This document shows, in pieces, positions 42,347 to 51,082 of a stretch of 64,000 bases of DNA; positions within the stretch are counted from its first letter, which is position 1; every line of letters begins with the position of its first letter. The DNA comes from Micromonospora siamensis. GTDB taxonomy: Bacteria > Actinomycetota > Actinomycetes > Mycobacteriales > Micromonosporaceae. Below the pieces are notes generated by a model. It saw only the letters and a list, made by a program, of their open reading frames with translations. It was not told the origin of the DNA and ran no database searches. The translations under genes and the position numbers were made by a program. The stretch spans positions 682,001 to 746,000 of the forward strand of contig NZ_LT607751.1 in NCBI RefSeq assembly GCF_900090305.1, in the 5' to 3' direction.

Positions 42347-43228
42347 ATGCGGATTGGCATCGTGATCCTCCCGGACCAGCGCTGGTCGCGGTCGCGGCTG
42401 CGGTGGCGGCAGGCCGACGAGTGGGGTTTCGACCACGCCTGGACGTACGACCACCTGGGCTGGCGGGACCTGGTCGACGGGCCCTGGTTCGACTCGATGG
42501 CGACGCTGACCGCCGCGGCGACGGTCACCTCGCGGATCCGGCTGGGCACCCTGGTCGCCTCGCCCAACTTCCGGCATCCGGCGGCGTTCGCCCGGCAGGT
42601 CACCGCCCTGGACGACGTCTCCGACGGGCGGGTGCTGCTCGGGCTGGGCGCGGGCGGCATCGGCTTCGACTCGGCGGTGCTCGGCGGCGAGACGCTGCCG
42701 CCGCGGCAGCGGGTGGACCGGTTCGCCGAGTTCACCGAGCTGCTCGACCTGATCCTGCGCAAGGACGGCACGACCTGGCGGGGCGAGTGGTTCACCGCCG
42801 TGGACGCCCGCAACAACCCGGGTTGCGTGCAGCAGCCCCGGGTGCCGTTCGTGCTCGCCGCGAACGGCCCCCGGTCGATGCGGCTGGTCGCCCGGTTCGG
42901 TCAGGCGTGGGTCACCACCGGCACCGGTGAGGAGGACCTGGAGGCGTGGTGGGACGGGGTGGCCACGCTCTGCGCCCGGATGGACCGGACGCTCGCCGAG
43001 GCGGGCCGGGACCCGGCCACCCTGGACCGCCACCTGTCGTTGGACGCGGCGCCGGTCTTCTCGCTGCGCAGCGCCGACTTCTTCGCCGAGCAGGTGGCCC
43101 GGGCCGCGGCCCTCGGCTTCACCGACGTGATCACCCACTGGCCCCGGGAGAGCAGCTGGTACGCCGGTGACGAGGCGGTCCTGGTGGACGTGGCCACCCG
43201 GCTGCTGCCGGAGCTGCGCCGAGGCTGA
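42347..43228 (+). CDS. LLM-class (luciferase-like) F420-dependent oxidoreductase
   Basis: The 293-residue TIM-barrel protein begins MRIGIVILPDQRWSRSRLRW. It has the family segments ADEWGFDHAWTYDHLGWRD, SRIRLGTLVASPNFRHPAAF, LGLGAGGIGFDSAVLGG and VPFVLAANGPRSMRLVARFG. Members use reduced coenzyme F420 or FMN; in Micromonosporaceae F420 is likely. The substrate is not evident. It is followed 2 nt later by the end of the convergent VOC gene. Confidence 0.88.
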   Translation: MRIGIVILPDQRWSRSRLRWRQADEWGFDHAWTYDHLGWRDLVDGPWFDSMATLTAAATVTSRIRLGTLVASPNFRHPAAFARQVTALDDVSDGRVLLGLGAGGIGFDSAVLGGETLPPRQRVDRFAEFTELLDLILRKDGTTWRGEWFTAVDARNNPGCVQQPRVPFVLAANGPRSMRLVARFGQAWVTTGTGEEDLEAWWDGVATLCARMDRTLAEAGRDPATLDRHLSLDAAPVFSLRSADFFAEQVARAAALGFTDVITHWPRESSWYAGDEAVLVDVATRLLPELRRG

Positions 43229-43230
43229 TC

Positions 43231-43662
43231 TCAGCTGTCCTGCGGATACCAGCGCAGCTCGACGGTGTTGCCGTCCGGGTCGCGTACGTAGACGGAGGTG
43301 GCGGTGCCGCGCGCACCGAAGCGTGGCACCGGCCCCTCCAGCACCTCGAACGCGCCCGTGGCGATCACCTGCGCCCAGTCCACCGGCCGCACCACCAGGC
43401 AGATGTGGTCCACGTTGGAGCCGCCCGGCACGCCGGGGATCAGGTCGATGATCGTTTCCGCGTTGACCCGCGCCGACGGGAAGGGGACCTCGCCGGCCCG
43501 CCAGCGGTCGACGCGTACCGGCTCCAGGCCGAGGGTGCCGCAGTAGAAGTCGAGAGCGCGCTCCACGTCGGCGACGGTGAGCACCAGGTGGTCGAAGCCG
43601 GTCACCCGCACGCGGCTCATCGGCTCGTTCGGGCTGGTCGCGCGGTCGGTCAGGTCGGTCAT
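43231..43662 (-). CDS. VOC-family dioxygenase/glyoxalase-like protein
   Basis: The 143-residue protein has a VOC fold with putative metal ligands His24 (TGFDHLVLTV), a second His (NVDHICLVV) and Glu134 (VELRWYP), the arrangement of glyoxalase I-like and catechol-dioxygenase-like enzymes (YVRDPDGNTVELRWYPQ is the typical end). It is transcribed away from the LysR gene at 43778 across a shared 115-nt region, so it is a natural candidate target of that regulator. Confidence 0.87.
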   Translation of the reverse strand: MTDLTDRATSPNEPMSRVRVTGFDHLVLTVADVERALDFYCGTLGLEPVRVDRWRAGEVPFPSARVNAETIIDLIPGVPGGSNVDHICLVVRPVDWAQVIATGAFEVLEGPVPRFGARGTATSVYVRDPDGNTVELRWYPQDS

Positions 43663-43729
43663 GGGAGCTCCCGTCGCCGGAGGATCTGACGCCTTCCACG
43701 ATCGTCGGGACGACGACCGGAACCAAGCC

Positions 43730-43748
43730 CCGATCGGACTACGATCGG
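43730..43748. promoter_or_regulatory. Dyad operator candidate for the LysR regulator
   Basis: CCGATC-GGACTAC-GATCGG is a 6-bp inverted repeat overlapping a -10-like TACGAT (43740-43745) in the divergent promoter region. LysR-type regulators bind such interrupted dyads. This is an inference from position. Confidence 0.45.
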
Positions 43749-43777
43749 TGAACCAGATTCAACGACGGGGGTCGGTC

Positions 43778-44665
43778 TTGCTGGAGCGGCACGAGGTCGA
43801 GACGTTCCTGACCCTGGCCGACGAGCTGCACTTCGGCCGGACGGCCGAGCGGTTGCGGGTCACCACCGGCCGGATCAGTCACGTGGTGAAGAAGCTGGAG
43901 CGGCGGATCGGGGCGCCGCTGTTCGAGCGCACCAGCCGGATGGTCCGGCTGACCCCGATCGGGTCGCGCCTCGCCGACGACCTGCGCCCGCTGGTCGCCG
44001 GGATGGAGGACGCCGTCCGGCGGGCGGTGGAGTCCGGCCGGGGCGTCACCGGTGAGCTGCGGGTGGCGTTCCTGGGCGAGTGGACCGCCCCGGTGCTGCT
44101 GCGCGCGGTCACCCTCTTCACCGAGCGGCACCCGGAGTGCGCGGTGCACGTGCTCGAGGCGCAGTTGGCGAACACCCGCTCCGGCCTGCTGGACGGCTCG
44201 ATCGACGTGCTGCTCGCGTCGTACCCGTTCGACGGCATGGCGTGCGGCCCGGCGCTGCTGGCCGAGGCCCGGGTCCTCGCGGTGGCCGCGGGTCATCCGC
44301 TGGCCCGGGAGGCTTCCGTGTCGCTGGAGGTGCTGGCCGACCATCCGGTGATCCAGTACCCGGCGGTCACCTCGGACGGTTTCAAGCGGGACCGCACGCC
44401 CGACCGGACGCCCGCCGGGCGGCCGGTGCCGAAGGGGCCGGCGGGTGGCACCTTCTCGGAGCTGCTGTCCCTGGTGGCACTGGGCAGGGGGGTGCTGCCG
44501 GTGGGCGAGCACACCCGGCGGTACTACCCGCGCCCGGACGTGGCCTACGTGCCGATCCGCGACGCGCCGCCGATCCTGCGCGGCCCCGTGTGGCGGGAGA
44601 CGAACACCACCAACCGGGTACGCGAGTTCGTCCGGGCCGCCGTCGACGCGAACCCGTCGGCCTGA
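43778..44665 (+). CDS. LysR-family transcriptional regulator
   Basis: The protein of about 295 residues has a winged helix-turn-helix (about 1-60: LERHEVETFLTLADELHFGR, then TAERLRVTTGRISHVVKKLE) and a periplasmic-binding-like effector domain (about 88-290: GELRVAFLGEWTAPVLLRAV). I chose TTG at 43778, since LERHEVETF is the usual start of this subfamily and the predicted transcription start lies near 43752. GTG at 43748 would add 10 residues. It is divergent from the VOC gene, suggesting local control in response to a small molecule. The end faces the ASCH gene at a distance of 4 nt. Confidence 0.88.
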   Translation: MLERHEVETFLTLADELHFGRTAERLRVTTGRISHVVKKLERRIGAPLFERTSRMVRLTPIGSRLADDLRPLVAGMEDAVRRAVESGRGVTGELRVAFLGEWTAPVLLRAVTLFTERHPECAVHVLEAQLANTRSGLLDGSIDVLLASYPFDGMACGPALLAEARVLAVAAGHPLAREASVSLEVLADHPVIQYPAVTSDGFKRDRTPDRTPAGRPVPKGPAGGTFSELLSLVALGRGVLPVGEHTRRYYPRPDVAYVPIRDAPPILRGPVWRETNTTNRVREFVRAAVDANPSA

Positions 44666-44669
44666 CCCC

Positions 44670-45101
44670 TCAGGTGCTGAGGTCGCCGGTGCTGATCCCA
44701 CCGTCCCCGGCGGACTCCAGCCGGAACCGGATGCAGACCACGTCGGTGTCGTCGGTGACCGGGGTGCCCTCGCGCTGCCAGTAGGCGGCGTGCCCGGCCC
44801 GCCACTCCTCCAGCGACCGGTCACCCTCCCCTTCGGAGCGGGCGAAGTCCCAGCTGACGTCGGCGAAGCGGACCACCTCGACGCCGGTCACCTCGACCAC
44901 CCCGACGAACTGGTCGTCGTCGTCCACCAGGACCAGGCGTTCGCCGACGTGCTCCAACTCCTCGCGCTCCTGCGCGTACTCGGTGAGCAGGCCGGCGGTG
45001 GCGGTCTTCACCCCGGCGAGCACCAGGCCGTTGAGCCGGGCGCGGAGGTCACCGGGGGTGCCGAGGGCGAGCGTGCGCAGTCCACCGATCCGAGGCCACA
45101 T
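44670..45101 (-). CDS. ASCH-domain protein
   Basis: The 143-residue protein is an ASCH domain: LVLAGVKTATAGLLTEYAQE, VGERLVLVDDDDQFVGVVEV, EVVRFADVSWDFARSEGEGD and SLEEWRAGHAAYWQREG. The G-x-K-T/S-A-T motif (GVKTAT) is the family hallmark. ASCH proteins resemble the PUA RNA-binding fold; some have N4-acetylcytidine hydrolase or RNase activity. The length fits single-domain members. The precise role here is unknown. Confidence 0.9.
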   Translation of the reverse strand: MWPRIGGLRTLALGTPGDLRARLNGLVLAGVKTATAGLLTEYAQEREELEHVGERLVLVDDDDQFVGVVEVTGVEVVRFADVSWDFARSEGEGDRSLEEWRAGHAAYWQREGTPVTDDTDVVCIRFRLESAGDGGISTGDLST

Positions 45102-45129
45102 CCTGCGGACTGTACCCAGCCGCCCGCGG

Positions 45130-46251
45130 TCAGATCAGCTGACCGGCGTATCCGGCGGCGGCCAGCACCCGCGCGTCACCGGTGGCGGCGTGCGCGTCGA
45201 GGACCGCGTCGGCGAGCTTCACCACGTGCTCGTCGCCGTGCCGGGCCGCCCGGGCGAAGACCTCCGCGGGCTCGGCCGGCCCGACGGCGGGTTCGGCGAC
45301 GGGCCGGGGTGGGGCGTACACGGCGGTGACGGCGGCGGTGGCGGACCAGGCGGCGGCGAGGCTCGGCACCCACAGCGCCGGGTCGAGGGCGGGCAGGGTG
45401 CGCAGCACCGCGGTGGGCGCGGTGACCGCGTGCACCAGCATCACCGGGTTCTCGTGGCCGAACCGGAGGTAGTCCAGCGCCGCCCGGTGCGTCAGCGCGA
45501 CCAGGCCCCGCTCCGCGTCGGCCGGGGTCCGCGCCGGGTGCGGCGCCGCGAGCGCCGCCGACCATCCGGGTACGTCCGGCAGCCGGCCGAGCCGGTCGAG
45601 GATGCCACCGGTCCGGTCCGGCAGCCGGGGCAGGCTCCCCAGCGCGTCGATCAGGTCGGTACGTTCCGGACGCTCCGCCGCCCCCTCCCCGGCGGAGTGC
45701 CGGCCGGTGGGACGGTCCGCCTCTTCGTCGACGGGGTGCCCGCCGGTGGGCCGGTTTGCCCGGCCGAGGTCGAGCCCGTCCGCGCCGGGCACCGGCTGCC
45801 AGCGGGCGGCCCAGTAGCCGAGCGCCTGGCCGAGCTCGGTGAGCCGCTGCGGCTGGTCGCCGCCGTCGCGCAGCGCCCGGACGGCGTGGCCGACCCGGAT
45901 CACGCCGTGGGTGGCGCCGGCGGCGATCCCGGGCAGCAGCCGGGGCCACCAGGTGCCGAGCACCTCCCGCCAGGGGCGGTCGCGCAGCTCCCGGTCGAAG
46001 TGGGCGAGCCAGTCGCCGGCCCGCTTCGGGTCACCCAGCGCCGCCCGCCAGTCGTCGATCGGCCGCAACCCGCGGGGCAGCTCGTCGAGCCGTCGCAGGT
46101 ACGCGTCGAGCCAGCGGTGCACCCGGCCGGCCTCCCCGTTGCGGACCAGCGCCTCGACGGCCATCGGTCCGTGGTTGGAGAGCCAGCCCTCGAACTCCGG
46201 GCCGGTGCGGTGCAGTCGTCGGTACGCCTCGTCGAGTATCCCCGTGTCCAT
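45130..46251 (-). CDS. Questin oxidase-like (DUF4243) protein
   Basis: The 373-residue helical protein matches the questin oxidase family: ILDEAYRRLHRTGPEFEGWL with SNHGPMAVEAL at the N-terminus, GIAAGATHGVIRVGHAVRAL near 110-130, and HRAALDYLRFGHENPVMLVH with VTAPTAVL in the C-terminal part. The fungal founder opens the ring of questin, an anthraquinone, in a Baeyer-Villiger-like step; bacterial members are uncharacterised. A variable Gly/Arg/Asp-rich insert lies at about 165-205. No polyketide genes are nearby, so its substrate is open. ATG at 46251. Confidence 0.82.
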   Translation of the reverse strand: MDTGILDEAYRRLHRTGPEFEGWLSNHGPMAVEALVRNGEAGRVHRWLDAYLRRLDELPRGLRPIDDWRAALGDPKRAGDWLAHFDRELRDRPWREVLGTWWPRLLPGIAAGATHGVIRVGHAVRALRDGGDQPQRLTELGQALGYWAARWQPVPGADGLDLGRANRPTGGHPVDEEADRPTGRHSAGEGAAERPERTDLIDALGSLPRLPDRTGGILDRLGRLPDVPGWSAALAAPHPARTPADAERGLVALTHRAALDYLRFGHENPVMLVHAVTAPTAVLRTLPALDPALWVPSLAAAWSATAAVTAVYAPPRPVAEPAVGPAEPAEVFARAARHGDEHVVKLADAVLDAHAATGDARVLAAAGYAGQLI

Positions 46252-46285
46252 GGTGCCGATCGTCAAACATGAAGCTCGGTGGAGG

Positions 46286-46837
46286 TCAAGCCGCGAGTCG
46301 GTCGGCGTCGAGCAGGGCGCGTACCCGCAGCTCGTCGGCGACCTCGGCCGGGCAGTCGCGGACCACCGCGGCGGTGCCGAGCACCGTCGCGCCCCGGGTG
46401 GCGCAGATCGCGTACACGGCCCGGAGCTGGGCGCCGGTGGTGACCCAGTCGTCCACGACGAGCACCCGGTCACCGGGGCCGAGGTGCTGCTCCCGGATCC
46501 CGAGGTCGACCCGGCGGCCCCGGAAGTCGGGGGGACTCTGCGCCCAGCTCACCGCCCCGGCCGGCACCCGCCCGTCGCCCGCCTTGTACGCGGGCGCGAA
46601 CCCCACGCCGAGCGCGGTCGCGGCGAGCGGGCCGAGGATCAGCCCGGTCACCGCGGGGGCGACGACCACGGTCGGCGCGGCGACCCGGAACGGTTCCACC
46701 AGGGCCGGACCGAGGCCGGCCAGCACCTCCGGGTCGCGCCACCAGCCGGAGACGTCGCTGACCAGGTGGCTGCTGGACGGGCCGGGATCGATCCAGCGGA
46801 ACAGCGCGACGAGGTGTTCGCTCAGGTCAGCGGGCAT
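46286..46837 (-). CDS. Phosphoribosyltransferase-family protein
   Basis: The 183-residue protein carries a type I PRTase fold with the PRPP-binding motif VLVVDDWVTTGAQ (about 123-135) and an upstream APAVTGLILGPLAATALGVG segment. Known relatives include adenine/xanthine phosphoribosyltransferases and ComF-like proteins. The Trp within the PRPP motif (DDWVTTG rather than DDxxxTG with small residues) and the lack of a clear base-specific hood leave the substrate uncertain. ATG at 46837 gives the family length. It diverges from the RlpA-like gene at 47022. Confidence 0.82.
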   Translation of the reverse strand: MPADLSEHLVALFRWIDPGPSSSHLVSDVSGWWRDPEVLAGLGPALVEPFRVAAPTVVVAPAVTGLILGPLAATALGVGFAPAYKAGDGRVPAGAVSWAQSPPDFRGRRVDLGIREQHLGPGDRVLVVDDWVTTGAQLRAVYAICATRGATVLGTAAVVRDCPAEVADELRVRALLDADRLAA

Positions 46838-47021
46838 GTGACCATCCTGCGCCAGGTGCCGGCGGGGCCGGGGCGGGGCCGTTCGGTCCACCGAGGCTCG
46901 GATGATCGGCTACACGTATCACTGCAATTCGGGCCATACCACCATGATCACGTTGACTTCGGAAGTGCTTCTCTCGTTACGGTCCGACCCGATTTGTTCG
47001 ATCGATGGAAGGACCACGCCG

Positions 47022-47699
47022 GTGGCAGGCAGGCACACCCGTACCCGCTTCTTCTCCTCGCCGGCCGGCATCGCCGCGACCGCGGCCGTCGGTGTGGCCA
47101 TCGCCGTCGGCGGCACCGTCGGCGCCGTGCAGCTCACCGCCGGCGAGGCCGCGCCGCCGGTCGTGGTCGACACCGTGGTCCCCAGCACCGTCCCGCCGAG
47201 CAGCTCGCCCAGCGCGACCAGCTCGCCCAGCCCGACCGCCTCGGCCTCGCCCTCGCCGACGCGGACGGTGACCGCCAGCCCCAAGGCGACCCGGTCGGCG
47301 CAGGCGGCGTCCCGGGGCAGGGAGCGCACCGCCGCCCCGAAGCCCACCGCCACCCGGACGGCCAGCCCGAAGCCGACCGCCACCAAGCGGACCGCCGCCC
47401 CCACCAGCACGGTGGTCGACAGCGGCACCTGCGGCGCGTCCTTCTACGACGAGGGGCAGATGACGGCGAACGGCGAGACGTTCGACCCGAGCGCCCTCAC
47501 CGCCGCGCACAAGACGCTGCCGTTCAACACCAAGGTCCGGGTGACCAACCCGGCGAACGGCAAGTCGGTCGTGGTGCGGATCAACGACCGTGGCCCGTAC
47601 ATCGACGGCCGCTGCATCGACCTGTCCCGGGCCGCGTTCGAGGCGATCGCCTCGGTCGACCTGGGCGAGCTGACCGTGCGCTACGAGGTGCTCGGCTGA
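47022..47699 (+). CDS. Septal ring lytic transglycosylase RlpA-like protein (double-psi beta-barrel)
   Basis: The 225-residue protein has an N-terminal signal or anchor segment (about 13-36, [20 protein letters not shown]), a Ser/Thr/Pro/Lys-rich wall-spanning linker (about 45-130 with SPKPTATxR repeats), and a C-terminal RlpA-like double-psi beta-barrel (about 135-224). The barrel shows [40 protein letters not shown] and the conserved [19 protein letters not shown]. RlpA cleaves naked glycan strands in Pseudomonas; many Gram-positive relatives are secreted wall proteins. The GTG at 47022 is 8 nt from GGAAGGA. A TTGACT at 46953 is a possible -35. Confidence 0.88.
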   Translation: MAGRHTRTRFFSSPAGIAATAAVGVAIAVGGTVGAVQLTAGEAAPPVVVDTVVPSTVPPSSSPSATSSPSPTASASPSPTRTVTASPKATRSAQAASRGRERTAAPKPTATRTASPKPTATKRTAAPTSTVVDSGTCGASFYDEGQMTANGETFDPSALTAAHKTLPFNTKVRVTNPANGKSVVVRINDRGPYIDGRCIDLSRAAFEAIASVDLGELTVRYEVLG

Positions 47700-47715
47700 C
47701 CGGTTCCCCTGCCGG

Positions 47716-47748
47716 CCCCGTCGTCCAGAACATGACTGGACGACGGGG
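47716..47748 (+). terminator. Perfect 13-bp hairpin terminator
   Basis: CCCCGTCGTCCAG / CTGGACGACGGGG around loop AACATGA, 16 nt after the stop of the RlpA-like gene. Confidence 0.85.
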
Positions 47749-47780
47749 CAGGTTCATTCCCGGGTTCGGTTCCATCAGGC

Positions 47781-48908
47781 ATGCTGTCCGGTGTACCCAT
47801 GCATCCCCTGCGCTCGGGCCGTAGCCCGCTGACCCCCGGATCCCGCGCCGGACTCGGCGCGGCCCTCGCGCTGCTCGCGATCGTCTCGGCAGTCGAGCTG
47901 GCCGACGGCCGGCCGGTGCACTACGTCGCCCTGATGGTGGCCACCCCGTTCCTCGCCGCCGCGCTCGCCTCCTGGCGGGTGGTGCTCGGGGTGGGCGCCC
48001 TGGCCACCCTCACCGGGGCGGGCTTCGCCCTCGCCGAGCGCGAGATGTCCCTGGTCACCGCGGTGAACGTGGCCGGCATCGCGCTGGCCACCGCCATCGC
48101 AGGCGCCGTGGCGGCGGTACGCCAGCGGCAGGCCGAGCAGATCGCCGAGCTCTCCAAGCTGGCCGCGGTGGCCCAGCAGGCCGTGCTCCGCCCACTCGGG
48201 CCACAGGTGGGCTCGCTGGCCGTCGCCGGCCGGTACATCTCCTCCACCGCCACCGCGGAGATCGGCGGTGACCTGTACGAGGCGATGGACACCCCGTACG
48301 GCGTCCGCATGATCATCGGTGACGTACGCGGCAAGGGCCTCGACGCGGTCCGGCTGGCCAGCATCGTCCTCGGCTCCTACCGGCACGTCGCGTACGAGCG
48401 GGCGGACCTCCGGGCGGTGGTGACCGACCTGGACCGGGCGGTGGCCCGCAACGTGGGCGACGAGGACTTCGTCACCGCCGCGCTGGTCGAGGAGCGGGGC
48501 GGCACCCTGACCATCGTCAACTGCGGCCACCCGCCGCCACTGCTGCTGCGCCGGGGCGCGGTCATCCCGCTGGAGCCGCCGGCCCCGGCGCCCCCGCTGG
48601 GCTTCATGCCGGTGGTCCGCCCCCGGGTCGAGCGGCTGGAGCCGGGCGACCGGCTGCTGCTCTTCACCGACGGCCTCGGCGAGGCCCGCCGGGACGGCGA
48701 GTTCTTCCCCACCGCCGACCGGGCCTGGCGGCTGCTCGGCCACGGCACGGTGGCCGACGGGCTGGCCTCGCTGGAGACCGCCCTGGTGGAGTGGGTGCAC
48801 GGCCGGCTCGACGACGACATCGCCCTGGTGCTGATGGAGTACACCGGCTCCCGCGGCGGGGTCACGGCGGCCGTGCCGAGCTGGGAGGTCGGCGCCGCCG
48901 AGGCGTGA
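47781..48908 (+). CDS. Membrane PP2C-type (SpoIIE) Ser/Thr phosphatase
   Basis: The 375-residue protein has three to four N-terminal membrane spans (about 24-120), a short coiled linker (RQRQAEQIAELSKLAAVAQQ) and a SpoIIE-type phosphatase domain (about 150-362). Motifs include ATAEIGGDLYEAMD, IGDVRGKGLDAVRLAS, NCGHPPPLLLRRG, LLLFTDGLGEARRDGEFF and DDIALVLMEYTG. Such RsbU/SpoIIE-like enzymes dephosphorylate anti-anti-sigma factors in actinomycetes. No STAS or anti-sigma gene is nearby. The ATG at 47799 (MHPLRSG) is an alternative start; neither has a clear ribosome site. Confidence 0.88.
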   Translation: MLSGVPMHPLRSGRSPLTPGSRAGLGAALALLAIVSAVELADGRPVHYVALMVATPFLAAALASWRVVLGVGALATLTGAGFALAEREMSLVTAVNVAGIALATAIAGAVAAVRQRQAEQIAELSKLAAVAQQAVLRPLGPQVGSLAVAGRYISSTATAEIGGDLYEAMDTPYGVRMIIGDVRGKGLDAVRLASIVLGSYRHVAYERADLRAVVTDLDRAVARNVGDEDFVTAALVEERGGTLTIVNCGHPPPLLLRRGAVIPLEPPAPAPPLGFMPVVRPRVERLEPGDRLLLFTDGLGEARRDGEFFPTADRAWRLLGHGTVADGLASLETALVEWVHGRLDDDIALVLMEYTGSRGGVTAAVPSWEVGAAEA

Positions 48909-48968
48909 CCGGGTGTCGGCTGTCGGATGAACGGCAGGTGTGTAATCGCGCTCACTTCACCGATCTGC

Positions 48969-49019
48969 TTGTCGGTACCTACCCGCGAGTAATACAGTCT
49001 GGAGTTACTGATCGGTAAC
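48969..49019 (+). promoter_or_regulatory. Promoter and tandem TTAC-N6-GTAA operators of acyl-CoA dehydrogenase gene
   Basis: TTGTCG (48969-48974) and TAATAC (48990-48995), spacing 15, form a candidate promoter. The perfect 16-nt palindrome GTTACTGATCGGTAAC lies at 49004-49019, over the expected transcription start. A weaker copy (CTACCCGCGAGTAA, 48979-48992) overlaps the spacer and -10, about 26 bp from the first, centre to centre. The 16-mer differs from that at 25932 only in the central bases. Confidence 0.6.
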
Positions 49020-49048
49020 ACACCTGTCCGGAAGCGGGGCCAGCGAGC

Positions 49049-50905
49049 ATGACCCACTACAAGAGCAACCTTCGGGACCTCGAGTTCAACCTGTTCGAGG
49101 TCTTCGGGGCGGACCGGACGTTCGGCCAGGCGCCGTACACGGACCTGGACGTCGACACCGCCCGCAGCTTCCTCTCCGAGGTCGACCGCCTGGCCCGCGA
49201 GGACCTGGCCGCCAGCTACACGGACAGCGACCGCAACCCGCCGGTCTTCGACCCGGCGACGCACACCGCGCCGCTGCCGGAGTCGTTCAAGAAGTCGTTC
49301 CAGGCGTTCATGGACTCCGAGTTCTGGCGGCTGGACATCCCCGAGGCGCTCGGCGGGACCAACGCCCCGCGCGCCCTCTGGTGGTCGCTCGCCGAGATGG
49401 TGCTCGGCGCCAACGCCCCCGTCTGGATGTACGCCTCCGGCCCCTCCTTCGCCCATGTGCTGCACGTCGAGGGCACCGAGGAGCAGAAGAAGTGGGCCCG
49501 GCTCTTCATCGACAAGCAGTGGGGCTCGACCATGGTCCTCACCGAGCCGGACGCCGGCTCGGACGTGGGCGCCGGTCGCACCCGCGCCGTCCAGCAGCCC
49601 GACGGCTCCTGGCACATCGAGGGCGTGAAGCGCTTCATCACCTCCGGTGAGCACGACCTGAGCGACAACATCGTCCACTACGTGCTGGCCCGCCCGGTCG
49701 GCGTCGAGGGCGTCGGCGGCCCCGGCACCAAGGGCCTCTCCCTCTTCGTGGTGCCGAAGTTCCACTTCGACGGCGAGACCGGTGAGCTGGGCGAGCGCAA
49801 CGGCGTCTACGCCACCAACGTCGAGCACAAGATGGGCCTGAAGGTCTCCAACACCTGCGAGGTGACCTTCGGCGAGCACGGCGTACCGGCCAAGGGCTGG
49901 CTGCTGGGCGAGAAGCACGACGGCATCCGGCAGATGTTCATGATCATCGAGTACGCCCGGATGATGGTCGGCACCAAGGCCATCGCCACCCTCTCCACCG
50001 GCTACCTGAATGCCCTGGAGTACGCCAAGAACCGGGTGCAGGGCGCCGACCTGGTCCAGCAGGCCGACAAGACCGCGCCGCGGGTGACCATCACCCACCA
50101 CCCGGACGTCCGCCGCTCGCTGCTGCTCCAGAAGTCGTACGCCGAGGGCCTGCGCGCGCTGGTCTGCTACACCGCCTCCTGGCAGGACAAGATCGCCATC
50201 GCCGAGGCGGCCGGTGACGAGAAGGCCGTCAAGCTGGCCAAGCGGGTCAACGACCTGCTGCTGCCGCTGGTCAAGGGCGTCGGCTCCGAGCGGGCGTACG
50301 AGCTGCTCGGCCACGAGTCGCTGCAGACCTTCGGCGGTTCCGGCTTCCTCCAGGACTACCCGCTCGAGCAGTACGTGCGGGACGCCAAGATCGACACCCT
50401 GTACGAGGGCACCACCGCGATCCAGAGCCTCGACCTGATCTTCCGGAAGATCGTCCGGGACAACGGCAAGGCCCTGATGGCGGTCGCGGGTGAGATCCAG
50501 GAGCACATCACCTCCGAGGCGGGCAACGGCCAGCTCAAGGAGGAGCGGCAGGCGCTCGGCAAGGCGCTCGCCGAGATCCAGAACATGCTCGGCGTGATGA
50601 CCGGCTGGCTGGGCGAGGCGCAGTCCGGCGACACCCGCTCCCTCTACAAGGTGGGCCTGAGCAGCCGCCGGTTCCTGCTGGCCATCGGCGACCTGGTCGT
50701 CGGCTGGCTGCTCCAGAAGCAGGCCGACGTGGCCCTGCGCGCCCTGGCCGGCGACGTCTCCGCCGCCGACAAGGCGTTCTACACCGGCAAGGTGGCCGCC
50801 GCCCGGTTCTTCGCCCGCGAGGTGCTGCCCCGCATCGGCGCCGACCGGCGGATCATCGAGGGCGCCGACCTGGAGATCATGGACCTCCCCGAAGAGGCCT
50901 TCTGA
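49049..50905 (+). CDS. Long acyl-CoA dehydrogenase (FadE5-like)
   Basis: The 618-residue flavoprotein belongs to the long acyl-CoA dehydrogenase group like mycobacterial FadE5 (about 610 residues). It starts [20 protein letters not shown], as that family does, and carries a C-terminal extension beyond the usual 380-residue fold. The catalytic base is probably Glu453 (LYEGTTAIQ). Other landmarks are [31 protein letters not shown] and [20 protein letters not shown]. It removes hydrogens from acyl-CoA in beta-oxidation, passing electrons to ETF and, presumably, the EtfD-like protein encoded at 26100. The operator palindromes upstream support joint control. Confidence 0.93.
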   Translation: MTHYKSNLRDLEFNLFEVFGADRTFGQAPYTDLDVDTARSFLSEVDRLAREDLAASYTDSDRNPPVFDPATHTAPLPESFKKSFQAFMDSEFWRLDIPEALGGTNAPRALWWSLAEMVLGANAPVWMYASGPSFAHVLHVEGTEEQKKWARLFIDKQWGSTMVLTEPDAGSDVGAGRTRAVQQPDGSWHIEGVKRFITSGEHDLSDNIVHYVLARPVGVEGVGGPGTKGLSLFVVPKFHFDGETGELGERNGVYATNVEHKMGLKVSNTCEVTFGEHGVPAKGWLLGEKHDGIRQMFMIIEYARMMVGTKAIATLSTGYLNALEYAKNRVQGADLVQQADKTAPRVTITHHPDVRRSLLLQKSYAEGLRALVCYTASWQDKIAIAEAAGDEKAVKLAKRVNDLLLPLVKGVGSERAYELLGHESLQTFGGSGFLQDYPLEQYVRDAKIDTLYEGTTAIQSLDLIFRKIVRDNGKALMAVAGEIQEHITSEAGNGQLKEERQALGKALAEIQNMLGVMTGWLGEAQSGDTRSLYKVGLSSRRFLLAIGDLVVGWLLQKQADVALRALAGDVSAADKAFYTGKVAAARFFAREVLPRIGADRRIIEGADLEIMDLPEEAF

Positions 50906-50940
50906 TCCCTTCCGGGGTGATCGCCCCGGTCTGACCCCAA

Positions 50941-50970
50941 GCGGCCGGCGAGCTCATGCTCGCCGGCCGC
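50941..50970 (+). terminator. Perfect 13-bp hairpin terminator
   Basis: GCGGCCGGCGAGC / GCTCGCCGGCCGC with loop TCAT, 35 nt after the acyl-CoA dehydrogenase gene. Confidence 0.85.
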
Positions 50971-51006
50971 TGTCGTCCCACACCACCCCCCGATCTCGCG
51001 GCAGTT

Positions 51007-51019
51007 CCCCCCCCCCCCC
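51007..51019. repeat. Homopolymer of 13 cytosines
   Basis: A run of 13 C lies between the acyl-CoA dehydrogenase terminator and the palindrome. It is the longest mononucleotide run I see in the window (another run of 8 C is near 41027) and is prone to slippage or sequencing error. Confidence 0.9.
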
Positions 51020-51082
51020 GGGGCTCCGGCAGGCCGCCAGGCCCATGGCGCCCGCCGCCAGCGTGTCGGGACCGGCCACCAA

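Noticed and set aside
37981..47000. Integrated element at the tRNA-Gly gene
   Set aside because: No integrase or direct repeat of the tRNA 3' end was found, although the region after it is a patchwork.
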